In this document: piece by piece, positions 46,752-56,000 of the stretch
How the letters are laid out: each line of letters starts with the position of its first letter
Numbering within the stretch: position 1 is the stretch's first letter
Origin: Mycobacterium xenopi
Lineage (GTDB): Bacteria; Actinomycetota; Actinomycetes; Mycobacteriales; Mycobacteriaceae
Direction of reading: 5' to 3'
Length of the DNA: 64,000 nt
Assembly: GCF_009936235.1 (NCBI RefSeq)
Contig: NZ_AP022314.1
Location: 3,472,001-3,536,000, forward strand
Program-made: the position numbers and the translations under genes
The notes under the pieces: model-generated
What the model was told of the DNA's origin: nothing
The model's input: only the letters and a program-made list of their open reading frames with translations
Databases searched by the model: none

Positions 46752-47873
46752 GTGCACGTGCTGTTCAGCCGTGTGCGACCCGGCGTTGTGCCGGCCGCGG
46801 CCGCGGTGGCAACAGCGATTTTTGTGACGCTGTGCTCTGGTTGCAAACCCGCGCCGCTCGGCGGCCAGCGCACGTCGCCGACCCGATCGGTGATCACCAG
46901 CACCACCACCATCGCCGGTGCCGGCGTCCTGGGGAATCAGCGTCGCCCCGATGAATCGTGCGCGCCGCAACCGGCGCCGGTGGACCCGGGTCCCCCGACC
47001 CGCTCCGCGCCCAACGCCGCCGGCGTGAGCCCCGCAGCGGCCGACGTCCCCGCCGAACCGCAACGCATCGTGGTGCTCGCCGGTGACCAGCTCGACGCGT
47101 TGTGTGCGCTAGGGCTGCAGTCGCGGATCGTGGCCGCGGCGTTACCGGACGGCTCGTCGAGCCAGCCGGCCTACCTGGGCAGCGCCATCCACCGATTGCC
47201 CGGCGTGGGCACGCGCAGCGCTCCCGACGTGCCGGCGATCGCGGCGGCCAAACCGGATCTGATCCTGGGCTCGATAGCGCTGACGCCACACCTGTATCCG
47301 GCCCTGACGGCGATCGCGCCGACCGTCTTCACCGGCGCGCCCGGCGCCGCCTGGGAAGATAACCTGCGTGGGGTAGGCGCGGCCACGGCACGCGCCGGCG
47401 CCGCCGACAAGATCGTCGACGAGTTCACCGCCCACGCCGCGCACATCGGCGCCGCGCATGACGCCAGCCACTACCAAGCGTCGATCGTCCAGCTGACCAC
47501 CAACACGGTGCGAGTTTTCGGCGCCAACAACTTCCCGGGCAGCGTGCTCACCGCTGTCGGCGTCGACCGGCCGGCGTCGCAGCGATTCACCGATAAGCCG
47601 TATGTCGAAATCGGCGCCAGCGACACCGATCTCGCGGGCGCGCCGGATTTTTCGGCGGCCGACGCCGACATCGTCTACGTGTCGTTCACCTCGCCGGCCG
47701 CCAAAGACCGCGCCCCCACCGTGTTCGACAGCAACGCGTGGCGCAAGCTGTCCGCCAACCGTGATAACCGGGTGTTCGTGGTCAACAACGAGGTATGGCA
47801 GACCGGGCAGGGCGTGGTCGCGGCCCGCGGCATCGTCGACGACCTACGCTGGGTCAACGCCCCGATCAACTGA
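46752..47873 (+). CDS. fecB: FecB-like Fe(III)-siderophore/heme-binding lipoprotein
   Basis: 373 aa from GTG 46752 (or GTG 46758). Signal peptide with lipobox VTLCSGC (C31), a Ser/Thr/Pro linker, then a periplasmic-binding-protein fold (PQRIVVLAGDQLDALCALGLQSRIVAAALPDG... KPDLILGSIALTPHLYPALTAIAPTVF... VFVVNNEVWQTGQGVVAARGIVDDLRW). The M. tuberculosis protein is implicated in iron acquisition and envelope integrity. Divergent from ctaD across about 150 bases. Confidence 0.93.
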   Translation: MHVLFSRVRPGVVPAAAAVATAIFVTLCSGCKPAPLGGQRTSPTRSVITSTTTIAGAGVLGNQRRPDESCAPQPAPVDPGPPTRSAPNAAGVSPAAADVPAEPQRIVVLAGDQLDALCALGLQSRIVAAALPDGSSSQPAYLGSAIHRLPGVGTRSAPDVPAIAAAKPDLILGSIALTPHLYPALTAIAPTVFTGAPGAAWEDNLRGVGAATARAGAADKIVDEFTAHAAHIGAAHDASHYQASIVQLTTNTVRVFGANNFPGSVLTAVGVDRPASQRFTDKPYVEIGASDTDLAGAPDFSAADADIVYVSFTSPAAKDRAPTVFDSNAWRKLSANRDNRVFVVNNEVWQTGQGVVAARGIVDDLRWVNAPIN

Positions 47874-47923
47874 CGACCGGGCTGACCTCCCGTCGTGTTC
47901 GACGTCCAGAACGCACCCGAATA

Positions 47924-47938
47924 CATAGGATACCTATG
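47924..47938. promoter_or_regulatory. 15-bp perfect palindrome upstream of adhC
   Basis: CATAGGATACCTATG at 47924-47938: 6-bp arms around ATA. It lies 63 bases before the adhC start in an AT-rich patch that also resembles a -10 region (TAGGAT/ATACCT). Candidate operator or promoter-proximal regulator site for adhC. Confidence 0.45.
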
Positions 47939-48000
47939 CTAATCTGGTGGCGTTCCCGCAATATTCTGATGGTGAAGTAGACGCGCCCACGAGGTTTGCC

Positions 48001-49041
48001 ATGAGCACAGTTTCTGCGTATGCGGCCACATCGGCCACCGAACCGCTGACGAAGACCACGATCACTCGCCGCGACCCGGGCCCCCACGACGTGGTGATCG
48101 ACATCAAGTTCTGCGGTATCTGCCACTCGGATATCCACACTGCCAAAGCCGAATGGGGCCAACCGAATTACCCCGTCGTCCCGGGTCATGAAATCGCCGG
48201 CGTGGTGAGCGCGATCGGTTCTGATGTCACCAAATACCAGGTCGGCGACCGCGTCGGCGTGGGTTGCTTTGTGGACTCCTGCCGCGAGTGCAGCAGCTGC
48301 CTTGCAGGTGTGGAGCAGTATTGCAAACCGGGGATGACCACGACTTATAACGGTGTCGGCCGAGACGGTCAACCGACCTACGGCGGATACAGCCAAGCGA
48401 TCGTCGTCGACGAGAACTATGTCTTGCGCATCCCCGACGCGCTGCCGCTGGATGCTGCCGCGCCGCTGATGTGCGCGGGCATCACGCTGTACTCGCCGCT
48501 GCGACACTGGAACGCCCGGCCTGGCAAGCGGATTGCGGTCATCGGCCTCGGCGGGCTTGGCCACATGGGCGTCAAGCTGGGCAAGGCGATGGGCGCCGAG
48601 GTGACGGTGCTGTCGCAGTCGCTGAAGAAGATGGAGGACGGGCTGCGCTTGGGCGCTAGCCACTACTACGCGACCTCGGATCGCGACACCTTCCGCAAGC
48701 TGCGCAATAGCTTCGACCTGATCCTGAACACGGTTTCCGCGAACCTAGACCTTGGCCCGTACCTGAATCTGCTCGACGTCGACGGCACCCTGGTCGAACT
48801 CGGCATTCCCGAGCACCCGATGCCCGTGCCAGCCTTTGCGCTGGTGCTGATGCGCCGCAGCCTGGCCGGGTCGAACATCGGCGGTATCGAGGAGACGCAG
48901 GAGATGCTGAACTTCTGCGCCGAGCACGACGTGCGGCCCGAAATCGAAGTCATCGAGGCCGACTACATCAACGAAGCCTACGAGCGCGTGCTGGCCAGCG
49001 ACGTGCGCTACCGCTTCGTCATCGACACCTCAACACTGTAG
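48001..49041 (+). CDS. adhC: NADPH-dependent zinc alcohol dehydrogenase AdhC
   Basis: 346 aa from ATG 48001 (MSTVSAYAATSATEPLTKTTI), same length as the M. tuberculosis protein. Cinnamyl-alcohol-dehydrogenase-like MDR: catalytic zinc C38/H63-E64 (FCGICHSDIH, PGHEIAG), structural-zinc cysteines in SCRECSSCLAGVEQYC, Rossmann VIGLGGLGHMGVKLGKAMGAEVT. Mycobacterial AdhC is described as NADP-dependent and active on aldehydes, possibly in lipid metabolism. Confidence 0.95.
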   Translation: MSTVSAYAATSATEPLTKTTITRRDPGPHDVVIDIKFCGICHSDIHTAKAEWGQPNYPVVPGHEIAGVVSAIGSDVTKYQVGDRVGVGCFVDSCRECSSCLAGVEQYCKPGMTTTYNGVGRDGQPTYGGYSQAIVVDENYVLRIPDALPLDAAAPLMCAGITLYSPLRHWNARPGKRIAVIGLGGLGHMGVKLGKAMGAEVTVLSQSLKKMEDGLRLGASHYYATSDRDTFRKLRNSFDLILNTVSANLDLGPYLNLLDVDGTLVELGIPEHPMPVPAFALVLMRRSLAGSNIGGIEETQEMLNFCAEHDVRPEIEVIEADYINEAYERVLASDVRYRFVIDTSTL

Positions 49042-49052
49042 GCGGAGCCCGA

Positions 49053-49388
49053 TCAGGCCGAGTCGGCCCGGTCGAGGTTCACACCGTGAAGCGGCCAGCC
49101 GGCAGCGGCGAGCGTTCCGGCGACACGCCTGACGTTCTCCGGGCCGGCGTCGTAGTGGGTCATGTCGGAGACGAATTCCGCGACCACGTCGCCTTCGCCG
49201 GTGCCAGCGGCCAGCGCTGCCGATCCGGGTGTGGTGATTTTCTGGATCAGTTCGCGAACCTGGTCGTCGGTCAGGTCAGTGCTGCGCAACAGCGTCAAAA
49301 GCGGCACGCGGTCAGGTCCTGGCACACCGTCGGGGTAGCCGGCCCGTAGCCACTCCAACACCGAATTTAGAAACGACTCGCTCGCCAT
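49053..49388 (-). CDS. DUF3349 family protein (Rv3046c)
   Basis: 111 aa from ATG 49388 (MASESFLNSVLEWLRAGYPDGVPGPDRVPLLTLL). Small all-helical fold typical of DUF3349, with RVPLLTLLRSTDLTDDQVRELIQKI. Function unknown; related to Rv0543c. Convergent with adhC (11-base gap). The frame opens further upstream but the extra residues are not family-like. Confidence 0.85.
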   Translation of the reverse strand: MASESFLNSVLEWLRAGYPDGVPGPDRVPLLTLLRSTDLTDDQVRELIQKITTPGSAALAAGTGEGDVVAEFVSDMTHYDAGPENVRRVAGTLAAAGWPLHGVNLDRADSA

Positions 49389-49496
49389 ACCACCAGTGTT
49401 CCGGCAGCGGGCCCACCGGCGCCACTGTGCCGCTGTGTAATTGACGCAGGTCACACGTCGTTCACAGCCATAACGGCAGATTCGGATCAGCCGGCT

Positions 49497-50471
49497 TTAG
49501 AAGTCCCAGTCTTCGTCTTCGGTGACGACGGCTTTGCCGATCACATACGACGATCCCGAGCCGGAGAAGAAGTCGTGGTTCTCGTCGGCGTTGGGCGACA
49601 ACGCCGAAAGGATCGCGGGGTTCACGTCGGTCTCGTCGCGTGGGAACAGCGCCTCGTAGCCGAGGTTCATCAACGCCTTGTTGGCGTTGTAGCGCAGGAA
49701 CTTCTTGACGTCCTCGGTGAGCCCCACCTCGTCGTAGAGGTCTTGGGTGTACTCCACTTCGTTGTCGTAGAGCTCGAACAGCAACTCGTAGGTGTAGTCC
49801 TTGAGCTCTTGGCGCTTGGCCTCATCGACCAGCGCCAGCCCGCGCTGGTACTTGTAGCCGATGTAGTAGCCGTGGACGGCCTCGTCGCGGATGATCAGCC
49901 GGATCATGTCGGCGGTGTTGGTCAGCTTGGCCCGGCTCGACCAGTACATCGGCAAGTAGAACCCGGAGTAGAACAGGAAGCTTTCCAGCAGGGTTGAGGC
50001 GACTTTGCGCTTGAGCGGCTCGTCGCCACGGTAGTACTGCATGACGATCGCGGCCTTGCGCTGCAGGTTGGGGTTCTCCTCTGACCAGCGGAAGGCGTCG
50101 TCGATCTCGGCGCTCGAGCACAGCGTCGAGAAGATGTTGCTGTAGCTGCGCGCGTGCACCGACTCCATAAACGCGATGTTGGTGTAGACGGCTTCCTCAT
50201 GAGGGGTCAGCGCATCCGGAATCAGGCTGACCGCCCCCACCGTGCCCTGGATGGTGTCGAGCAGCGTCAGCCCAGTGAAGACTCGCATGGTCAGCTGCTT
50301 CTCGCCGGCAGTAAGCGTGTTCCAGGACGGAATGTCGTTGGACACCGGGACCTTCTCGGGCAGCCAGAAATTTCCGGTCAGCCGATCCCAGACCTCGGCG
50401 TCCTTTTCGTCTTGCAGCCGGTTCCAGTTGATCGCCGATACCCGGTCGATCAGCTTCACGTTCTCGGTCAC
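49497..50471 (-). CDS. nrdF2: Class Ib ribonucleotide reductase small subunit
   Basis: 324 aa from GTG 50471 (TENVKLIDRVSAINWNRLQDEKD), exactly the M. tuberculosis NrdF2 length. It houses the dimetal-tyrosyl radical site: SWNTLTAGEKQLTMRVF, EEAVYTNIAFMESVHARSYSNIF, YSGFYLPMYWSSRAKL, RDEAVHGYYIGYKYQ, and the C-terminal NrdE-binding tail TEDEDWDF. Partner of NrdE. Preceded by two NrdR boxes. Confidence 0.97.
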   Translation of the reverse strand: MTENVKLIDRVSAINWNRLQDEKDAEVWDRLTGNFWLPEKVPVSNDIPSWNTLTAGEKQLTMRVFTGLTLLDTIQGTVGAVSLIPDALTPHEEAVYTNIAFMESVHARSYSNIFSTLCSSAEIDDAFRWSEENPNLQRKAAIVMQYYRGDEPLKRKVASTLLESFLFYSGFYLPMYWSSRAKLTNTADMIRLIIRDEAVHGYYIGYKYQRGLALVDEAKRQELKDYTYELLFELYDNEVEYTQDLYDEVGLTEDVKKFLRYNANKALMNLGYEALFPRDETDVNPAILSALSPNADENHDFFSGSGSSYVIGKAVVTEDEDWDF

Positions 50472-50518
50472 CAGCACCCCATTTCACCAGGACGTTTTTT
50501 GCTGTCCCCTAACGTCAA

Positions 50519-50566
50519 ACACTACCCCTGGTGGGTGACAACTCGCCGCAGCACAACACCTTGTGT
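50519..50566 (-). promoter_or_regulatory. Pair of NrdR boxes upstream of nrdF2
   Basis: Box 1: CACTA-CCCC-TGGTG (50520-50533). Box 2: CACAA-CACC-TTGTG (50552-50565), a perfect dyad. Centres are exactly 32 bp apart, three helical turns, the known arrangement for NrdR repressor oligomers. They lie 48-95 bases upstream of the nrdF2 start. Matching pair precedes nrdH. Confidence 0.82.
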
Positions 50567-50589
50567 CTGGGCGTGTCTTGGGCGTGCCG

Positions 50590-52134
50590 TCAGCGGATGC
50601 GGTCGGCCAACGCGGTCTTGCCCACCCCGAAGAACTGGTACTCGGCGGGTTTGAGCGAGCGGGTGCCCATCCAGTACTGCCAGGTGTAGCCGCCCCAGAG
50701 CACCCGGTTGTTGCCGTGCTCGTCGAGGTACCAGCTGCTGCACCCGCCGGTGTTCCACACCGAGCGACTTAGCTTGCCCTGCAGTTCGGCGTTGAACCGG
50801 TCCTGTGCGGCGCGGGTGGGAGCCAGCGCCTGCGCGCCCAGCCGGTCGCACGTCGCGATCGCCTCAGCGACGTAGTGGATCTGCGACTCGATCATGAAGA
50901 CCACCGAGTTGTGGCCCAGTCCGGTATTGGGGCCCAGCAGGAAAAACAGGTTGGGCACGTCGGCGACGGTGATTCCGCGGTGGGCAGCCAGACCTTCTCG
51001 GTTCCAGCGGTCGACCAGGTCCTCGCCCTGCAGTCCTTTGAACTGCACGTACGTGTAGGAGTCGGTGACGTGAAAGCCGGTGGCGAACACGATCACGTCG
51101 ACCGGGCGGTGGGTGCCGTCGGCCGTGACGATCCCGTCGGGTGTTATCCGCGCGATGTGGTCAGTGACCAGTTCGGTTTTCGGGTTGGCCACGGCCGGAT
51201 AGTAGGTCGACGAGTTGAGGATGCGCTTGCAACCGATCCGGTAGTTCGGGGTCAGCTTGCGGCGCAGCTCGCGGTCTTTCACTGCCCGACGGATGTTCCA
51301 CTTGGCAAGCGCCTCAATGACTTTGAGGGCATTCGGCCGCTTGGTCATGCCGTAGGCCAAGGCCTCCTGGCCCCAGTAAATGGTCATCCGCAGCGCCCAC
51401 GCGAGGCCGGGAACACTAGTCAAGGCGCGCCGCAGCCACGCTGGCAGTTCCTCGTTGGTGCGCGGCACCACCCAGGGCGGAGTGCGCTGGTAGAGCTGCA
51501 GCTGACCGACCTGGTCGATGATCTCCGGCACGATCTGGATGGCGCTGGCGCCCGTGCCGATTACCGCCACCCGCTTGCCGGTGAGGTCCACGTCGTGATT
51601 CCACTGCGCGGAATGGAACGCGACGCCTCCAGCAGCCACGAAATCGTCACGTCCCTCGATGTCGGGAATGGACGGGATATGCAAAGCGCCCGCACCCGAA
51701 ATCAGGAATTGCGCGACGTACTCGCGGCCGTCGTCGGTAAACACGTGCCAGCGGAACTCGTCTTCGTCCCAGTACCCGCGGTTGGCGAGGGAGTTGAACA
51801 CGATGTAGCGGCGCAACCCGTATTTATCGGTGACGCCTTTGAGGTAGTCCCAGATCTCGTCTTGGTAAGAAAACAGATGCTTCCAGTCGCGCTTCGGTTC
51901 GAACGAGAACGAGTACAAGTGCGACGGGATGTCGCAGGCGCAGCCGGGATAGCTGTTGTCACGCCAGGTGCCGCCGATGTCATCGGCCTTCTCCAGGATG
52001 AGGAAGTCCACACCCTGCTTCTGCAGCGCGATGGCCATGCCGAGGCCGGAGAACCCGGTGCCGATAATCAGCGCGCGGGTGTGCACCGGGGGCGCCTGGG
52101 TGGCGGGCTGTGGCATCGGCTCGGCAACGGTCAT
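50590..52134 (-). CDS. Flavin-containing (Baeyer-Villiger-type) monooxygenase (Rv3049c)
   Basis: 514 aa from ATG 52134 (MTVAEPMPQPATQAP). Two Rossmann motifs: FAD ALIIGTGFSGLGMAIAL (~22-38) and NADPH VAVIGTGASAIQIVPEI (~190), flanking the BVMO-like fingerprint GGVAFHSAQWNHD (FxGxxxHxxxW type). It would oxygenate ketones, sulfides or lipids; M. tuberculosis has several paralogues including EthA. Likely controlled by the TetR gene upstream. Confidence 0.92.
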   Translation of the reverse strand: MTVAEPMPQPATQAPPVHTRALIIGTGFSGLGMAIALQKQGVDFLILEKADDIGGTWRDNSYPGCACDIPSHLYSFSFEPKRDWKHLFSYQDEIWDYLKGVTDKYGLRRYIVFNSLANRGYWDEDEFRWHVFTDDGREYVAQFLISGAGALHIPSIPDIEGRDDFVAAGGVAFHSAQWNHDVDLTGKRVAVIGTGASAIQIVPEIIDQVGQLQLYQRTPPWVVPRTNEELPAWLRRALTSVPGLAWALRMTIYWGQEALAYGMTKRPNALKVIEALAKWNIRRAVKDRELRRKLTPNYRIGCKRILNSSTYYPAVANPKTELVTDHIARITPDGIVTADGTHRPVDVIVFATGFHVTDSYTYVQFKGLQGEDLVDRWNREGLAAHRGITVADVPNLFFLLGPNTGLGHNSVVFMIESQIHYVAEAIATCDRLGAQALAPTRAAQDRFNAELQGKLSRSVWNTGGCSSWYLDEHGNNRVLWGGYTWQYWMGTRSLKPAEYQFFGVGKTALADRIR

Positions 52135-52199
52135 CGCGCATCGGTCTTTCTGTTCGGGGTTCGCTGGCCGCCGGCACGTCGGCGCCGCCACGGCACAAG

Positions 52200-52224
52200 T
52201 ATCCAGTACCAAAGGTATCGGATA
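52200..52224. promoter_or_regulatory. Imperfect dyad upstream of the FMO gene (candidate TetR operator)
   Basis: TATCCAGTACC (52200-52210) and GGTATCGGATA (52214-52224) are reverse complements at 9 of 11 positions with a 3-bp spacer. It lies 66 bases before the monooxygenase start and 40 bases after the TetR stop, where a promoter controlled by that TetR would lie. Confidence 0.5.
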
Positions 52225-52263
52225 AGTGTGGTCGATCGCCGCGGCGATGTCAACGCCGCCGAC

Positions 52264-53013
52264 TTAGCTGGCCGCGGAGTTGCGTGGCACCGCGTTGTGC
52301 AGCGGCAGGTCAGGGTCGTACTGGATGCCCAGCACCTCGGCGGTGCCGTTGATCACTCCCAGCATGATGGTCGTCAGATGGGTGACGAACTCGTCGCGAG
52401 GCATCCGGCGCGGGCTGTCCGGGCTGGGGCCCAGCCACCAGTCGGTCGCCGACTCCGCCGACCCGAAGGCGGCGAACGCGGCAAGCTCGATCGCGGCACG
52501 ATCGAGCTCCATTTCCCGCAGCTCGTTGTTGAACATCTCGGCCATCGCCAGCGTGATCTCGCGGCCTTCGTTGAGGGTGCGGATCGTCGCTTCGGACTGT
52601 TCCGGGAAGCGGCCCTGGATGAAAAACCGCAACACGTTGGGATGCTGGTCGACGAGGTTGACGTACTCTTCGACGCTGCGCCGGATCACCTCGCGCGCAG
52701 AGTTGGTGGAGAAGTCGATCGACGGGAAAATCGCCGCCCACAGCATGTCGCGCAGGCGTTCGCCGATCGCTTGGAACAGATCCGACTTGTCGGTGAAGTG
52801 CCGGTAGATCTTGGGCTTGGCGGTGCCGGCTTCTGCGGCGATCTCACGGACGCTCACGTCGGGCCCCAACCGGTCGATGGCGCGAAAGGCCGCTTCGACG
52901 ATCTCGCGACGCACCTTCTTGCGGTGCTCGCGCCAGCGTTCACTGCGCGCATCGACCTTCACGCCCGGTTTGGTGCCGGGGTGGGGTCGGGGGATTCTCA
53001 CCACGTCAAGCAC
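52264..53013 (-). CDS. TetR-family regulator (Rv3050c)
   Basis: 249 aa (M. tuberculosis 246). Helix-turn-helix at about 38-70: AFRAIDRLGPDVSVREIAAEAGTAKPKIYRHFTDKSDLF. A C-terminal ligand domain follows (VNLVDQHPNVLRFFIQGRFP). Same strand as, and upstream of, the monooxygenase; regulator of that gene by position. Confidence 0.92.
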   Translation of the reverse strand: MLDVVRIPRPHPGTKPGVKVDARSERWREHRKKVRREIVEAAFRAIDRLGPDVSVREIAAEAGTAKPKIYRHFTDKSDLFQAIGERLRDMLWAAIFPSIDFSTNSAREVIRRSVEEYVNLVDQHPNVLRFFIQGRFPEQSEATIRTLNEGREITLAMAEMFNNELREMELDRAAIELAAFAAFGSAESATDWWLGPSPDSPRRMPRDEFVTHLTTIMLGVINGTAEVLGIQYDPDLPLHNAVPRNSAAS

Positions 53014-53084
53014 TTTACCTTTGCTGTCGGGCGGTCACTGGCGTCACGCAAAATGCCGAACCGCGCCGCTTCGCGGGTGGGCCT

Positions 53085-56000
53085 TTAAAGCATGCAGGAC
53101 ACGCAGCCCTCGACCTCGGTGCCTTCCAGGGCCATCTGGCGCAGCCGGATGTAATACAGCGTCTTGATGCCCTTGCGCCAGGCGTAGATCTGGGCCTTGT
53201 TGACGTCGCGAGTAGTCGCGGTGTCCTTGAAGAACAGCGTCAGCGACAGCCCTTGGTCCACGTGCTGGGTGGCTGCGGCGTAGGTGTCGATGATCTTCTC
53301 GTAGCCGATCTCGTAGGCATCCTGGTAGTACTCCAGGTTGTCGTTGGTCATGTACGGCGCTGGATAGTAGACCCGGCCGATCTTGCCCTCTTTGCGGATC
53401 TCGATCTTCGACACGATCGGATGGATCGAACTCGTCGAGTGGTTGATGTAGGAGATCGACCCGGTCGGCGGCACCGCCTGCAGGTTCTGGTTGTAGATGC
53501 CGTGCGCCTGCACTGACTCCTTCAGCCGCCGCCAATCGTTCTGATCCGGGATGCGGATACCGGCGTCGGCGAAGAGCTGGCGCACCTTGGGCGTCTTGGG
53601 CTCCCACACCTGGTCGGTGTACTTATCGAAGAACTCACCGGTCGCATACTTAGACCGCTCGAATCCCTTGAAATGCGTGCCGCGTTCGATGGCGATCTTG
53701 TTCGACGCGCGTAGCGCGTGGTAAAGCACCGTATAGAAGTAGATATTGGTGAAGTCGATGCCCTCTTCGGACCCGTAGAAGATCCGCTCCCGGGCCAGAT
53801 AGCCGTGCAGATTCATCTGCCCCAGCCCGATCGCGTGAGACTCGTTGTTGCCCTTCTCGATCGACGGCACCGACCAGATATGCGTCTGATCCGATACCGC
53901 GGTCAGTGCACGGATCGCCACTTCGATGGTCTGCGCAAAATCGGGCGAGTCCATGGTCTTGGCGATATTCAGTGACCCGAGATTGCATGAAATGTCTTTG
54001 CCCACTTTGGCATACGACAAGTCGGCATTGAACTCCGACGGCGTGGACACCTGCAGGATCTCCGAGCACAGGTTCGAGTGGGTGATCTTGCCCTCGATAG
54101 GGTTCGCCCGGTTCACCGTGTCCTCGAACATGATGTAGGGATAACCCGATTCGAACTGCAACTCGGCCAGCGTCTGGAAGAACTCCCGCGCCTTGATCTT
54201 GGTCTTGCGGATCCGCGGATTGTCGAGCATCTCGTAGTACTTCTCGGTGACCGAGATGTCGGCGAACGGCAACCCATAGACCCGCTCCACGTCGTACGGC
54301 GAGAACAGGTACATGTCGTCATTGCGCTTGGCCAGCTCGAAGGTGATGTCGGGGATCACCACGCCCAAGCTCAACGTCTTGATCCGGATCTTCTCGTCGG
54401 CGTTCTCGCGCTTGGTGTCTAGGAAGCGGTAGATGTCGGGGTGATGGGCATGCAAGTACACCGCTCCAGCACCTTGGCGCGCGCCAAGCTGGTTGGCGTA
54501 GGAGAACGAGTCCTCAAGCAGCTTCATGATCGGGATGACGCCCGAGGACTGGTTTTCGATGTTCTTGATCGGTGCGCCATGCTCACGAATGTTGCTCAGC
54601 AGCAATGCGACTCCCCCACCCCGCTTCGAAAGCTGCAGCGCGGAGTTGATGGCGCGCCCGATCGACTCCATGTTGTCTTCGATGCGAAGCAGAAAACAAT
54701 TGTGGACGACCGCGCCACGAACCGTGTAAGTATGCGTGCCCTCGACGTGAAGGTTGTACACCTTCTCCGGAACTTCCTGCGTGTGCTTCAGTTCGCGGAT
54801 TCCGTACACGTGCCGCCCGTGCACGACCTGGTAAGTCTTGCGCGACGATCCTCTTCGGCCCACGTAGTTGTGCAGGTTCTTGCCGACCTCGAAGATGAAC
54901 TCTTCATTCGTTCCAGGAAGCCCGGGAACGAACACCTGACCAGTCAGGTTGCCCGCCTGGTTGATGTATTGGCGAACGACCGAAACGATCCCCAGACGAC
55001 GCAGGATCAGCTGTACCTGATCAACTAGCTCTGGACTTACTAGGTCAAGCATCATCCCACCGGTGGTGCTGCACCCGTCCCCCCGGAACAATCCGGCCAG
55101 CAGCCCACGCTGGAACTCCTCATCAGCCGTCAAGACATCCGGGGACAATCGCTTTGCGCCGTAGCCGGTTCCAGCCATGGAAAGAACGAGTGACGCCACA
55201 ATCCTGCTGTTGCAGACCATGCGGACCGTGTGATCGACAGCGTCCTCATGGACGGCGAGATCAGCTGCGAACGCCCGCTTGAATGCTAGGGCCAACTCCT
55301 GCTGGTATTCGATTTCGTGTGCGCCGACTGTGAAGTGGACACCGTTAGGTACTCGTGAATCTGTCCGCTTGGAGATGTGGCCCCGAGATACGTACCAACC
55401 AAGGATAAGACCGAGGTCATACGATTCCTCGACATAGCGGTTCACCGAAACGAAGCCGATCCGGTGACGCTGCTTGCTTCGATTCTTGGCGTCGGAGTTA
55501 ACCTTCCGGATCAGTCCGTCGACTTCTTCGTGAACACCTGGGCCGACGTGCTCCATTAGGTCATACACACGTCGCTCGCGTCGCTCAAGCGGCGCTGCAG
55601 TCACGATGAAGTCTGTAGCGTCAACGTCTTTGGCAGCCAGCCACACGAATCCATTGAAGGGGTCGGCACCATCCCCTTCAATAAGGCTCTCGACCTCGCG
55701 CGTCGTCCATACCAGAATCGGGTGCTCCGGAGTGCATCGAATCGGTTCTTTGTGCCCGAAGTGTGAGATCGATACCAGGGCTTGGTTGTTCGGATTCTCG
55801 ACAACGGATTCGACGACGGAATAGGACCCGTCATGCGAGAGCACCCGGTCACCGGCATGCAAAGTCTCGATGGCCTTAGGACCCTCAGGCGTATACACCG
55901 GCGTCCCAGCGGGAAAGCAGCTCACCGGCTCACCGCGCTGCTTCTTGCCCGAGTTGAGGAACGTCGGCGTAGCCGGCTGGAACCGACCGTCGATGATCTC

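Noticed and set aside
50875..53088. 737-aa plus-strand frame opposite the FMO and TetR genes
   Set aside because: Spans two well-supported minus-strand genes and an intergenic operator; Val/Gly/Arg-rich antisense artefact.
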